A DNA stretch of 64,000 nucleotides from DATLLN01 sp963797175. GTDB lineage: Bacteria > Actinomycetota > Thermoleophilia > Gaiellales > JAICJC01. The translations under genes and the position numbers were made by a program. Of the stretch, positions 24,606-35,377 are shown piece by piece; the first letter of the stretch is position 1, and every line of letters starts with the position of its first letter. Under the pieces are notes generated by a model. The model did not search any database. It was not told where the DNA came from and was given only the letters and a program-made list of their open reading frames with translations. The stretch spans positions 310,001 through 374,000 of the forward strand of contig CAWCOL010000005.1 in the NCBI GenBank assembly GCA_963797175.1, read 5' to 3'.

Positions 24606-26138
24606 TCAGTGGGCCACGTCCACGGCCCGCGACTCGCGGATGACGGTCACCTTGATCTGCCCCGGGTACTCGAGCTGCGACTCGATCTCGCGGGCGATCT
24701 CGTGGCTGAGCAGCGTCGCCGTGTCGTCGTCCACCTCCTCGGGCCGCACCATCACCCGGATCTCGCGGCCGGCCTGCATCGCGTAGCAGCGCTCCACGCC
24801 GGGCCTTGAGGTGGCGATCTGCTCCAGGTCCTCGAGGCGCTTGATGTACTGCTCCAGCGCCTCGCCGCGCCCGCCCGGCCGCGAGGCCGAGACGCTGTCG
24901 GCGGCGATCACCAGCACGGCCTCGACCGTCTGCGGCTCGACGTCGTAGTGGTGGGCCTCGATCGCGTGCGACACGCTGGGCGACTCGCGGAACTTGCGGG
25001 CCATGTCGGCCGAGATCACCGCGTGCGACCCCTCCACCTCGTGCGTGACCGCCTTGCCGATGTCGTGCAGCAGCGCCGCCCGCCGCGCGGTCTTCTGGCT
25101 GGCGCCCAGCTCCGCGGCCATGATCGCCGCCAGGTGCGCGCACTCGATCGAGTGCTTGAGGACGTTCTGCCCGTAGCTGGTGCGGTAGTGCAGGCGGCCG
25201 AGCATCTTCAGCAGCTCGGGGTGCAGGCCGTGGACGTTCGCCTCGAAGGACGCCTGCTCGCCGTGGCGGACGATCTCCTCCTCGATCTCGGCCTTGGACT
25301 GGTAGTACATCTCCTCGATCCGGGAGGGGTGGATGCGGCCGTCGGCGATCAGCTTGTCCAGCGTCAGCTTCGCCGTCGCCCGGCGGACGCCATCGAAGGC
25401 GGAGAGCACCACGGCCTGGGGCGTGTCGTCGATGATCACGTCCACCCCGGTCAGGTTCTCGAGCGCCCGGATGTTGCGGCCCTCACGGCCGATGATGCGA
25501 CCCTTGAGGTCGTCGGACGTCAGCTGGACGACCGACACCGTCGTCTCGGCGGTGTGCGACGAGGCAGTGCGCTGGATGGCGACCGAGAGGATGTTGCGGG
25601 CGCGGCGGTCGGCGTCCACCTTGGCCTCCTCCTCGATCTGGCGCACGAGCTTGGCGGCGTCGTGCCGGGCCTGCTCCTCGACCTTGGTCAGCAGCGCGTC
25701 CCGGGCCTGGGCCTGGGTCAGTCCGGCGACCCGCTCGAGCTCCGTCACCTGGCGCTCCTTGATGACCTTCAGCTCCTCCTGCATCTGCCGGGCATGCGTC
25801 TCGCGGTCGGCAACGGACTGGTCGCGCCGGGCGAGCTCCTCGAACCGCTGGGAGACCTGCTCCTCCTTGGCGATCACCCGCTCCTCGCTCTTGACCAGAT
25901 CGCCCCGTCGCGCGCCCAGCTCGCGCTCCTGCTCGGCCCGCTGCTGGAGCAGCTCCTCCCGGGCCTGCACCCGCGCCTCTTTGAGCTGCGTCTCGGCCTG
26001 CCCGCGTGCCTCCGCCAGGATCCGCTCCGCCTCGCTGGTGGCTCCGTGCAGCCGCGCCGCGGCCATGCGGGCGCAGACGGCATACCCTCCGGCGATCCCC
26101 GCGACGAGCGCGACGACGCCGATGAGCGCCTGCTCCAT
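24606..26138 (-). CDS. rny: Ribonuclease Y
   Basis: 510 aa from ATG with AAAGGAGC 4 nt upstream. N-terminal membrane anchor (3-25), long coiled coil (30-190), KH domain (LKGRIIGREGRNIRALENLTGVD is split here as GRIIGREGRNIRA and ALENLTGVD, near 205-230) and HD domain with ALLHDIGKAVTHE near 345. The membrane-attached endonuclease initiates mRNA decay. The length matches the family. RNase J and PNPase are encoded elsewhere in the window. Confidence 0.95.
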   Translation of the reverse strand: MEQALIGVVALVAGIAGGYAVCARMAAARLHGATSEAERILAEARGQAETQLKEARVQAREELLQQRAEQERELGARRGDLVKSEERVIAKEEQVSQRFEELARRDQSVADRETHARQMQEELKVIKERQVTELERVAGLTQAQARDALLTKVEEQARHDAAKLVRQIEEEAKVDADRRARNILSVAIQRTASSHTAETTVSVVQLTSDDLKGRIIGREGRNIRALENLTGVDVIIDDTPQAVVLSAFDGVRRATAKLTLDKLIADGRIHPSRIEEMYYQSKAEIEEEIVRHGEQASFEANVHGLHPELLKMLGRLHYRTSYGQNVLKHSIECAHLAAIMAAELGASQKTARRAALLHDIGKAVTHEVEGSHAVISADMARKFRESPSVSHAIEAHHYDVEPQTVEAVLVIAADSVSASRPGGRGEALEQYIKRLEDLEQIATSRPGVERCYAMQAGREIRVMVRPEEVDDDTATLLSHEIAREIESQLEYPGQIKVTVIRESRAVDVAH

Positions 26139-26377
26139 GGTTGCTCCTTTGTGGTTGCTCGCCCGGCGTCGTTGAGACCCGGACGGTGAATGGTTCATCA
26201 GGCCCAGCGCCGGCACCGCGGCCCGGTGATGTCCGGGCCGCACCACAGGCGTGTGATGCCGGTCGGCGAACGTTCACCGTGGCTCCGCCCGCAGCTTCGC
26301 GGGTCGGGGTACACGAGTCGGAGCAGGGCTCCGCCATCATGGTAACCCGACCGCAATCACCGTGGCAACGAGCGCGT

Positions 26378-26935
26378 TCAGCCCTCGTGGTCGAGGCTTA
26401 ACGCGGCGGCCACCGTCTCCTCGTCGAACCCGCGCCGGGCCAGCAGCCCGGCCGCGCGCCGCAGGTCGGGCTCCGGCAGCCGGCCGGAGCCGAATCGCCG
26501 CTCCACCACGGCCCGCGCGGCGGCGAGATCGCCGGTCTCGTGGTCGGCCGCCGTCCGCGCGGCCACGGGCTCGGCGACCCCGATCCGGGCCAGGTCGGCG
26601 GACGCCCGCAGGTGGCCGTGCCCGCGGCGGCGCAGCGCCTCGCTGACCGCCTCCGCCACCGCCTCGTCGTCCACCAGCCCGCTCCGCTCGAGCCGCTCCA
26701 GCTGGTCGCCGCGCTCGTCCTCGGTCAACCCCCAGCCGGCCATCCGCCGGTCGAGCTCAGCCCGGGAACGGGCGCGCATCGCCAGCAGCCGCAGGAGCCG
26801 CTGCTCGCACCGGTCCTCGAACGCATCCCTGCGCAGCCGCTCCACCTCTTCTGCCGAGAGCTCCGCACCGCCGGCCAGATGGCTGCCGGCCAGCCGCCGC
26901 GGATGCACCCGGAGGCGCTCGCCGTCGCTCAGCAC
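26378..26935 (-). CDS. recX: RecX regulatory protein
   Basis: 185 aa from GTG 26935. Helical repeats of the RecX family: RLLAMRARSRAELDRRMAGWGL, LVDDEAVAEAV and LLARRGFDEETVAAAL. RecX inhibits RecA filaments. It follows recA directly. The RecX-like beginning LTAIRQ (compare ITAIE in homologues) reads upstream of the GTG to a CTG at 26992, only 4 nt past the recA stop, with no ATG, GTG or TTG available. Either initiation is at CTG or the protein is shortened at GTG 26935. Confidence 0.8.
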   Translation of the reverse strand: MLSDGERLRVHPRRLAGSHLAGGAELSAEEVERLRRDAFEDRCEQRLLRLLAMRARSRAELDRRMAGWGLTEDERGDQLERLERSGLVDDEAVAEAVSEALRRRGHGHLRASADLARIGVAEPVAARTAADHETGDLAAARAVVERRFGSGRLPEPDLRRAAGLLARRGFDEETVAAALSLDHEG

Positions 26936-26996
26936 CAGCTCGGCCAGCGGCGAGCGGCCGCCGGCCGAGCTGATCTGACGGATCGCCGTCAGCGGT

Positions 26997-28085
<1,089 letters not shown>

Positions 28086-28143
28086 CGTCCTCTCCTCGTC
28101 TCGCGTGGCCGGGCCACCCGGCCAATGACTTCACCGATTGCTC

Positions 28144-28157
28144 CGAACGAATGTTCG
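28144..28157. promoter_or_regulatory. recA: LexA operator (SOS box) of recA
   Basis: CGAACGAATGTTCG matches the Gram-positive/actinobacterial LexA consensus CGAAC-N4-GTTCG exactly. It lies just downstream of the -10 element, where bound LexA would block initiation. Confidence 0.85.
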
Positions 28158-28163
28158 ATGGCT

Positions 28164-28193
28164 ATCGTAGCGCCGGGCCCGGACGCACCTCAA
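28164..28193 (-). promoter_or_regulatory. recA: recA promoter
   Basis: On the minus strand TTGAGG (28188-28193), an 18-nt spacer, and TACGAT (28164-28169). Transcription would begin inside or beside the SOS box, leaving a leader of about 70 nt with a good Shine-Dalgarno sequence. Confidence 0.6.
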
Positions 28194-28203
28194 GCCCGCG
28201 GGG

Positions 28204-29466
28204 TCACGGAAGCGTCAGAAGATGGTCGCGCAGCAGGTGCAGCGCGGCCGTCGTCGCCCGCCGCCGCACCACCTCGCGGTCGCCCGGCCACTGCAGCCGG
28301 TGCGCATCCTCGCCGCCGGGGCTCGCGACGTGGAAGAAGACGAGCCCGACCGGCTTGTCCTCGGTGCCGCCGCCCGGGCCGGCGACGCCGGTGACCGAGA
28401 CCGCGACGTCGGCACCCAGCCGCCGCCGTGCCCCGTGGGCCATCGCGGCCGCCACCTCGGCGCTGACCGCGCCGTGGCGCTCCAGCAGCTCCTCGGGAAC
28501 GTCCAGCAGCGCGTGCTTGAGCGCGTTGGAGTAGGTCACCGCGCCGCCGGCGACCGCCGACGAGCTGCCCGGCACGGAGGTCAGCTCGGCCGCCACCATC
28601 CCGCCCGTGCACGACTCCGCCGTCGCCACCGTCAGCCCCCGCTCGCCCAGCAGCTCGAGCACCAGCTCGGCCAGCGACCGCTCGTCGGTGGCGAACACGT
28701 GGTCGCCCAGCGAGCCGCGCATCGCCTCCCACAGCTCCAGCCCGGCCGCCTCGGCGCCGGGCACCGCCCGGATGTCGATCTCGATCTCGTAGTTGCGGGC
28801 GCAGATGCTGGTCTCGATCCCCTCGCGGTCGCCGCCCGCCGCGTGGAACAGGTCGGCCACCCGCGACTCGCTGATGCCGTACGTGCGCAGCACCCGGCGG
28901 TGCCGCGGCCGGGCCCGCGCCATCACCCCGGCCAGCCCCGCGTGGCCCGGCGCGTCGGCCCACAGCCGGCGCAGCTCGGACGGGACGCCGGGCAGCACCA
29001 CCACCGCGGCGCCGTGCAGCTCGAGCACGAGGCCGGGAGCGGTGCCCGCCAGCCCCAGGACGGCGGCGCCCTGCGGCACGTGCGCCTGCTTGCGGTTGCC
29101 CGGGCTGAACACACCGGGGTCGATCCCCTGCCGCGCCGCGACCTCGTCCGTCCAGGCCGTCACCTGCGCCAGCACGCCCTCGTCGATCACCATCGGCACG
29201 CCCGCCGTGCGGGCGATCGCCTCGACCGTTCGGTCGTCGTGCGTCGGGCCCAGGCCGCCGGAGGTGACCACCAGATCGGCCAGCGCGGTCAGCTCACGCA
29301 GGCCCTGCTCGATCTCGTCCAGGCCGTCGCCGACCACCAACGTGCGCACGACGCGCACGCCGCGGCGCTCGAGGTCGGCGGCCAGGAACGCCGCGTTGCG
29401 GTCCGCGATCACGCCCCGCAGCAGCTCGTTCCCCGTCAGGAGGATGGCCGCGCGCGGGTCGGTCAC
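28204..29466 (-). CDS. cinA: CinA family protein with amidase domain
   Basis: 420 aa. N-terminal MoaB/COG1058 domain (LLTGNELLRGVIADRN, TSGGLGPTHDDRTVEA, FHLPGVPSE-type VVLPGVPSELRRLW) and C-terminal nicotinamide-nucleotide amidase domain (VATAESCTGGMVAAELTSVP, VTGVAGPGGGTEDKPVG). It acts on damaged pyridine nucleotides. The GTG start overlaps the rodZ stop (GTGA). Placed between rodZ and recA as in many Gram-positives, though recA has its own promoter. Confidence 0.93.
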   Translation of the reverse strand: MTDPRAAILLTGNELLRGVIADRNAAFLAADLERRGVRVVRTLVVGDGLDEIEQGLRELTALADLVVTSGGLGPTHDDRTVEAIARTAGVPMVIDEGVLAQVTAWTDEVAARQGIDPGVFSPGNRKQAHVPQGAAVLGLAGTAPGLVLELHGAAVVVLPGVPSELRRLWADAPGHAGLAGVMARARPRHRRVLRTYGISESRVADLFHAAGGDREGIETSICARNYEIEIDIRAVPGAEAAGLELWEAMRGSLGDHVFATDERSLAELVLELLGERGLTVATAESCTGGMVAAELTSVPGSSSAVAGGAVTYSNALKHALLDVPEELLERHGAVSAEVAAAMAHGARRRLGADVAVSVTGVAGPGGGTEDKPVGLVFFHVASPGGEDAHRLQWPGDREVVRRRATTAALHLLRDHLLTLP

Positions 29467-30248
29467 GCAGCTGCGACGCCGGACGCGGTCACCTTGAGCG
29501 CCTGTCCGGAGGGGACGTACGGCAGGTGCGCGGTGTGACCGTTGATCGTGAGCCCCGAGATGTTGCCGGGCGCGCCGAACGTGATGTAGAGCGGCTTGGT
29601 CGTGCGGATCGTCGCGGTGACGCCGGCCAGCAGCTTGTACGAGGCCAGGTCGGTGCCCTTCACCGTCTTCGCCGCCGGCCCGGTCTTCGAGCCGACGTTG
29701 GCGGTCATCCAGCAATCGCCCGACGCGGTGATCGCGACGGTGAACCGCTGCCCGTGGGTGGTGTGGTGCTTCTTGGTGGTGGTCGCCGTCGAGGAGGGCT
29801 TCGTCGTCGCCGGCGTCGACCCCCCGCTGCTCGGCGGCGGGATCACGGGCAGCTGCGCCGATGGGCTGTCGGTCTTGGCGCCGAGAAACACGAGCGCCGA
29901 GATCAGGACGATCGCGGCCAGCGCGATCAGCACGATGCTCGACTCACGCCGGTGGCGGTGCTGCTGCTTGGCCCGGACGCGCGGATAGACCTCGCGCTCG
30001 CCCTCGGCCCGGGGATCGTGGTGGCGGGTCGCGAACTCGTCCACGAAGAGCTGGCCGTCCAGCCCCAGGTAATCGGCGTACGCCCGCAGGAAGCCCTTGG
30101 AGTAGGTCGGGCCCGGCAGCACCCCGAAGTCCTCGTCTTCGAGCGCGCGGATATAGCGCGAGCGGATCTTCGTGTCCTCCTCGACCTGGGAGTAGGACAG
30201 CCGCTGGCGCTCACGGGCTTCGCGAAGTGCGGGTCCGATCTCGAACAT
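29463..30248 (-). CDS. rodZ: RodZ-like HTH membrane protein
   Basis: 261 aa. Cytoplasmic HTH_25 domain (LREARERQRLSYSQVEEDTK, YIRALEDEDFGVLPGPTYSKG) at 5-70, transmembrane helix near 105-127, Ser/Thr/Pro-rich linker (about 130-170), and a C-terminal DUF4115-type domain (170-261). RodZ links the cytoskeleton to the elongasome; in actinobacteria without MreB its role is uncertain. A TATGAT hexamer about 47 nt upstream could be its promoter. Confidence 0.85.
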   Translation of the reverse strand: MFEIGPALREARERQRLSYSQVEEDTKIRSRYIRALEDEDFGVLPGPTYSKGFLRAYADYLGLDGQLFVDEFATRHHDPRAEGEREVYPRVRAKQQHRHRRESSIVLIALAAIVLISALVFLGAKTDSPSAQLPVIPPPSSGGSTPATTKPSSTATTTKKHHTTHGQRFTVAITASGDCWMTANVGSKTGPAAKTVKGTDLASYKLLAGVTATIRTTKPLYITFGAPGNISGLTINGHTAHLPYVPSGQALKVTASGVAAA

Positions 30249-30283
30249 GACAACAAAAGGTCACTCGACGCGACCCCCGCCGA

Positions 30284-31153
30284 TCATACCTCCTGCTCAC
30301 GCGGGAAGTAGCGATCCCGCAGAAGCCCCGTCACGCCGGCCGCGCTGATCACGAGAACGGCGACGAACACGTACTCGGCCAGCTGCGTCCCGCAGTCGGG
30401 ATCGCAGCGGTTACTGCCGGCGGCCGCGCCGGGCACGACCACCAGGCCGATCAGCACGAGCGGCACCAGCGCCGCGACCAGCCCGATGCGGGTGCCGAAC
30501 ACGGCCCCCAGCACCGCGGCCTCGACCAGCAGCATCAGGCCGGTGAAGTCGGGCGACCCGCGGCCGGCGGTGGCCAGCACGATCAGCATCATCGACACCA
30601 GCCCGACCAGGATCGGGACGACGTACTGGCGCAGCGGCACCGGCGGCCCCTTGACGCCGATCACGCGCCGCATCACCGCCGGGTTGGCCGTGGACAGCGA
30701 CTCGATCGCCGTCCGGCTGAGCCCGGTCTGGCGCAGGGCGGCCTCCAGCCAGTCCTCGCCGCGGGCGACGGCCGCCGCCAGCCGGGCATGCGCGGCGTCG
30801 CCCTGCATCTCCAGCACCCGCGCGATCCCGATCGTCGCCGCCGCCAGGCGCCGGTGGACATGCTCGCCCTGGGCCGAGATCTCCAGCGGCAGCCCGTCCA
30901 GCTCGAACTCGACGAACACGGCGTCCTCGCCGTCCAGCGAGCCGGGGTGCATGACGAAGCCGTCGGCCTCCCCGTACGCGTGCTCCATGACGCGGCTGAA
31001 CGCGCGGCGGTCGGTGGCCCGGCAGACGATCTCGACGCGGGAGTGCGGCGCCGCCATGGCCAGCGGGTAGTCGCCGACGATCACGGGGTCGTACGGCGCC
31101 AGGGTGTCGAGCACCCCGCTCGCGATCAGCCGGTCGTACCAGTCATCGGTCAC
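30284..31153 (-). CDS. DUF4269-like domain fused to membrane domain
   Basis: 289 aa from GTG. Residues 1-165 resemble DUF4269, a minimal nucleotidyltransferase-fold domain: LAPYDPVIVGDYPLAM, RVEIVCRATD, EDAVFVEFELDGLPLEISAQ and HRRLAAATIGIARVLEMQGD. Residues 185-289 form four hydrophobic helices ending RDRYFPREQEV. Known DUF4269 proteins are usually soluble, so the membrane fusion is unusual. The catalytic Asp pair of active nucleotidyltransferases is not clear (HSRVEIV where SDLDI is common). No function assigned. Confidence 0.65.
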   Translation of the reverse strand: MTDDWYDRLIASGVLDTLAPYDPVIVGDYPLAMAAPHSRVEIVCRATDRRAFSRVMEHAYGEADGFVMHPGSLDGEDAVFVEFELDGLPLEISAQGEHVHRRLAAATIGIARVLEMQGDAAHARLAAAVARGEDWLEAALRQTGLSRTAIESLSTANPAVMRRVIGVKGPPVPLRQYVVPILVGLVSMMLIVLATAGRGSPDFTGLMLLVEAAVLGAVFGTRIGLVAALVPLVLIGLVVVPGAAAGSNRCDPDCGTQLAEYVFVAVLVISAAGVTGLLRDRYFPREQEV

Positions 31154-31187
31154 CGGTAGGGAAGGTTACCGGCGAACGTCCCCAGGC

Positions 31188-33587
31188 TCAGAAGGTCAGA
31201 TCGGAGACCGGCTCGTCGTCCACGGCCGCCGGGCGCTCGAAGGCATCGCCCAGGATCCGCGGCAGGTCGGCCTCGGTGATCAGCACCTTGCGCGCCTTCG
31301 ACCCCTCGTACCCGGAGACGATGCCGCGCCGCTCGAGCATGTCCACCAGCCGCCCGGCCCGTGTGTAGCCGACGCGCAGCCGCCGCTGGAGCAGCGAGAC
31401 CGACGCGGTCTGATGCGCCGCCACCAGGCGGATCGCCTCCTCCAGCACGGGATCCTCGTCCGGGTCGAGCGACTCCGACTCGACGTCGTGCGGCAGCTCC
31501 AGCAGCTCCTCCTCGAACGTCGGCTCACCCTGCTTGCGGCAGGCGGCGACGATCTTGCCGATCTCGTCCTCGGTGATGTACGCGCCCTGGACGCGCTGCA
31601 TCTTGCTGGTGCCGAGCGGCTTGTAGAGCATGTCCCCCTGGCCCAGCAGCGCCTCCGCGCCGTTCACGTCCAGGATCACCCGCGAGTCGGTCTGACTGGA
31701 GACCGCGAACGCGATCCGCGACGGCACGTTGGCCTTGATCATGCCGGTGATGACGTCCACCCGCGGGCTCTGCGTCGCCAGCACCAGGTGGATGCCGACG
31801 GCGCGCGACTTCTGCGCCAGGCGGATGATCGCGTCCTCGACGTCGGCCGGGGACACCATCATCAGGTCGGCCAGCTCGTCGATCACGACCAGCATGTACG
31901 GGATCCGCTCGCGCCCCTCGCCCTCGCGGACGCGGTTCCACTCGATCAGGCTGCGGCACTTCGACGCGCCCATCAGCTCGTAGCGGCTCTCCATCTCGCG
32001 GACGACGTTCTGCAGCACCAGCGCGGCGTTCTTCATGTTGGTGACGACGGGCGTCAGCAGGTGCGGGATCGCCTCGTAGTGGTTCAGCTCGACGCGCTTG
32101 GGATCGACCAGGATCATCCGCACGTCCTCGGGCGTGGCCCGCAGCAGGATCGAGGAGAGCAGCGCGTTGATGCAGCCCGACTTGCCGGCGCCGGTGGTGC
32201 CGGCGATCAGCAGGTGCGGCATCTTGGCCAGGTCGCAGGCGACGCCGTGGCCGGCGATGTCCTTGCCCAGCCAGGCGGTCAGCGGCGTGGACGAGGCCGG
32301 CAGGTCCTCGTAGATGTCGCCCAGCGTGACCATCGTCGGCGAGAGGTTGGGCACCTCGACGCCGACCGCCTGCTTGCCCGGGATCGGGGCGAGGATGCGG
32401 ATCTCGGTGGTGGCCAGTGCGTAGGCCAGGTCGTCGCGCAGCTGGCTCACCCGGTTGACCTTGATGCCGGGCGCCAGCTGGAGCTCGTAGCGGGTCACGC
32501 GCGGGCCCGACACCATGCCCACCACGCGCGCCTCGACGCCGAAGTTGGCGAGCGTCTCGACCAGCTGGCGGCTGAGCCGCTGGTGATCCTGGTTGCGGCC
32601 GCCACCTGCCCGGCTGCGCTTGAGGATCGAGGCCGGCGGCAGCCGGTACGCCACCGTCCGCCGGGGCTGCTCGGTCTCGAGCGGGAGCTGCTCCGCCGCG
32701 GCGTCGGCCTCCAGCCGCACCTCGGCCGTGATCGCCTCGTCCGGCGGCACATCGTCGAGATCCTCGTCGCCGTCGTCCACGCCCGCGATCACCTCGGGCA
32801 GCGAGGGCGGCTCGTGCTCGGGCTCATCCAACCCGTCGACGGGCGCGAACAGGTCGGCGTACTCGGCGCTCCCATCCAGCGGCGGTGGTGCCGCGGGGGT
32901 GCCGGCCCCACCCGGCACCGCGGTCAGCGTCGGCCGCGATCCGGGGCGCTCGCGCACCCGCCGGGCGACGTCGCCGGACAGGCGGGCAGAGGCGCCCGCG
33001 GCGCGGGCCACGTGCACACCGGAGCGGCGCATCAGCAGGCCGGCGGACGCGCCGGTCAGCAGGACGATCGAGACCAGCACGCCCAGGGCGATCAGGATGG
33101 AGACGCCGACGCCGCCGACCAGGTGCTCCAGCAGACGGCGGGCGTACGTGCCGATCAGGCCGCCGTGCTGCTCCGCATCCACCGTGTCGGTGGTCGAGAG
33201 CGCGAGCACCAGCGTCACCATCGCGGCCACGGCGCCCGCGCGCAGCGGCCGCAGGTGGCGCATCGGCGAGTCGAGGAAGACCGCGGCGCCCGCGACCAGC
33301 AGGATCAGCGGGACGGCGACCGCCGCGCCGCCGACCAGCACGCGCAGCAGTCCGTCGATCTTGCCGCCGATGACGCCGCCGTCCCAGCCCAGCCACTCCA
33401 CGCAGGCAAGGAACACTCCGGCCGCGAGCAGGCCGCCGCCGAGAAGGTCGTTCCTGCGTTCAAAAGGAGAGCGGCTCGGCGCACGCTTCCGCTGGGGGGT
33501 CTGAGAGCGGATGGGGGTCTTACGCGAGCGCCGAGCCGTTTTTGAACCAGGAGCGCGATGGGTCCGTCGCGTAGTCGTCCTGGCCAT
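31188..33587 (-). CDS. ftsK: DNA translocase FtsK/SpoIIIE
   Basis: 799 aa. Basic N-terminus, four transmembrane helices (about 48-190), a low-complexity linker (200-300), the RecA-like motor with Walker A AGTTGAGKSG near 463 and Walker B MLVVIDELADLMM, the LATQSPRVDVITG motif, and the C-terminal winged gamma domain (SVSLLQRRLRVGYTRAGRL) that reads KOPS-type DNA sites. Pumps chromosome termini across the division septum. Its start has TACGAT 5 nt upstream. Confidence 0.96.
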   Translation of the reverse strand: MARTTTRRTHRAPGSKTARRSRKTPIRSQTPQRKRAPSRSPFERRNDLLGGGLLAAGVFLACVEWLGWDGGVIGGKIDGLLRVLVGGAAVAVPLILLVAGAAVFLDSPMRHLRPLRAGAVAAMVTLVLALSTTDTVDAEQHGGLIGTYARRLLEHLVGGVGVSILIALGVLVSIVLLTGASAGLLMRRSGVHVARAAGASARLSGDVARRVRERPGSRPTLTAVPGGAGTPAAPPPLDGSAEYADLFAPVDGLDEPEHEPPSLPEVIAGVDDGDEDLDDVPPDEAITAEVRLEADAAAEQLPLETEQPRRTVAYRLPPASILKRSRAGGGRNQDHQRLSRQLVETLANFGVEARVVGMVSGPRVTRYELQLAPGIKVNRVSQLRDDLAYALATTEIRILAPIPGKQAVGVEVPNLSPTMVTLGDIYEDLPASSTPLTAWLGKDIAGHGVACDLAKMPHLLIAGTTGAGKSGCINALLSSILLRATPEDVRMILVDPKRVELNHYEAIPHLLTPVVTNMKNAALVLQNVVREMESRYELMGASKCRSLIEWNRVREGEGRERIPYMLVVIDELADLMMVSPADVEDAIIRLAQKSRAVGIHLVLATQSPRVDVITGMIKANVPSRIAFAVSSQTDSRVILDVNGAEALLGQGDMLYKPLGTSKMQRVQGAYITEDEIGKIVAACRKQGEPTFEEELLELPHDVESESLDPDEDPVLEEAIRLVAAHQTASVSLLQRRLRVGYTRAGRLVDMLERRGIVSGYEGSKARKVLITEADLPRILGDAFERPAAVDDEPVSDLTF

Positions 33588-33704
33588 CGACGATCGTATT
33601 CGTCAGGTCGGACGACACTCCTTCACACGCGACCGTACCGGATCCGGAGCGCCGATGGGACGGATCCGCGGCTCTGGGAGCGAGAATCCGGTGGAATCGG
33701 TTAA

Positions 33705-35375
33705 CTAGAGCTCGACCACGACCGGCAGCACCATCGGGCGCTTGCCGGTGAGCTGCGCCACGACCGGGGCGAGGGCATCGTGGAGCCGCTCCTCGACCAG
33801 CTGCACGCCGGTCACGCCGCGCGCCTGGCAGTCGTCCAGCGTCTCGTCGATCGCGTCGTGGAGCGCGTCCAGCAGGGCGTCCTCGTCACCGTCCGGCGCC
33901 TCGAAGCCGCGCACGATCACCTCCGGCTCGGCCACCTTGCGGCCCGTGTCGGCGGCGACGGTGGCGACGACGATCAGCACACCGTCGGTGGCGAGGCGGC
34001 GGCGGTCGCGCAGCACCTCGTCGCGCAGGTCGCCGACGCTGAAGCCGTCCACCAGCGTGATGCCGGCCTCGATCTGCCCAGCGACGCTGAGTCCGTCGGC
34101 GTCCAGCTCGAGCACCGTGCCGTTGTCCGCGATCCTGATCGCGTGGGGCTCGACCCCGGCGGCCTCGGCGATGTCGGCGTGCGCGCGGAGCATCCGGTAC
34201 TCGCCGTGCACCGGCACGAAGTTGCGCGGCCGCACCGTCTCCAGCAGCTCGCGCAGCTCGTCGGCCGAGCCGTGGCCGGAGACGTGCACGTAGGCGTTCT
34301 GCTCCGTCAGCACCGTCGCCCCCACCCGCGCCAGGCGGTTGATGTTCTGGTGAACGTTGACCTCGTTCCCGGGCACGGCCTTGGAGGACATGATCACCGT
34401 GTCGGAGGGATGGATCTGGACGGTCTGGTGCTCGCCCAGCGACATCCGCGTCAGCGCCGACCGCGGCTCGCCCTGGCTGCCGGTGCAGAGGATGACGACG
34501 CGGTCGGGCCGGGTCGCGTCGAGGTCGCGGGGCTTGATCAGCAAGTCGTCGTCCATGTGGGCGTAGCCCAGGTTGCGGGAGATGTTGAGGTTGCGCACCA
34601 TCGAGCGGCCGATCACGCAGACGTTGCGCTGCGCGTAGGTGGCGGCGTCGATCACCTGCTGGAGGCGATGGATCTGGGACGCGAACGACGTGACGATGAC
34701 GCGGCCGGGCGCCTCGGCGATGATCCGCCGCAGCGACGGCCCGACGGTTGCCTCGGACGGCGTCCGGCCCGGGTTCTCGGCGTTGGTCGAGTCGCTCAGC
34801 AGCAGCGCCACGCCGGCGTCGCCCAGTGCGCGCAGGGTGTCCAGGTCGGCGGCGCGGTCGTCGATCGGCGTCATGTCCAGCTTGAAGTCGCCGGTGTGGA
34901 CGATCGTGCCGTGCGAGGTGTGCAGGGCGACGGCGACGGCGTCCGGGATCGAGTGGGTCATGCGGACGAACTGCGCCTCGAAGGGCCCCACGGGGATCCG
35001 GCCGTCGTCCGCGGACACCTCCTGCAGCGTCGTGTCGGCGCCCAGCCCGTGTTCGTCCAGCTTCGACTTGATCAGCCCCAGCGTCAGGCGCGTGCCCAGT
35101 ACGGCCGCGCCCGTGCCGATCTCCTTCAGCAGGTAGGGCAGCGCCCCGACGTGGTCCTCGTGGCCGTGGGTGAGGATGATCGCGCGCAGCCGGTCGGCCC
35201 GGTCGGCGACGTACCCGAAGTCCGGGAGCACCAGGTCGATGCCGTGCATCTCCGGTTTGGGGAAGGTCAGCCCGGCGTCGATCAGCACCAGCTCGCCGTC
35301 CTGCTCGAACACCGTCATGTTCTTGCCCACCTCGCCGAGCCCGCCGAGCGGGATGATGCGGACCGGGGACGGCAC
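33705..35375 (-). CDS. rnj: Ribonuclease J
   Basis: 556 aa from GTG, 2 nt after the dapA stop. Metallo-beta-lactamase core with RIIPLGGLGEVGKNM, metal ligands THGHEDHVGALPY, HTGDFK and SDSTN; beta-CASP domain (VTSFASQIHRLQQ, CTGSQGEPRSALTRM); and a C-terminal domain. RNase J has 5'-3' exonuclease and endonuclease activity in mRNA decay and rRNA maturation. The dapA-rnj order is widely conserved in actinobacteria. Confidence 0.95.
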   Translation of the reverse strand: MPSPVRIIPLGGLGEVGKNMTVFEQDGELVLIDAGLTFPKPEMHGIDLVLPDFGYVADRADRLRAIILTHGHEDHVGALPYLLKEIGTGAAVLGTRLTLGLIKSKLDEHGLGADTTLQEVSADDGRIPVGPFEAQFVRMTHSIPDAVAVALHTSHGTIVHTGDFKLDMTPIDDRAADLDTLRALGDAGVALLLSDSTNAENPGRTPSEATVGPSLRRIIAEAPGRVIVTSFASQIHRLQQVIDAATYAQRNVCVIGRSMVRNLNISRNLGYAHMDDDLLIKPRDLDATRPDRVVILCTGSQGEPRSALTRMSLGEHQTVQIHPSDTVIMSSKAVPGNEVNVHQNINRLARVGATVLTEQNAYVHVSGHGSADELRELLETVRPRNFVPVHGEYRMLRAHADIAEAAGVEPHAIRIADNGTVLELDADGLSVAGQIEAGITLVDGFSVGDLRDEVLRDRRRLATDGVLIVVATVAADTGRKVAEPEVIVRGFEAPDGDEDALLDALHDAIDETLDDCQARGVTGVQLVEERLHDALAPVVAQLTGKRPMVLPVVVEL

Positions 35376-35377
35376 GG

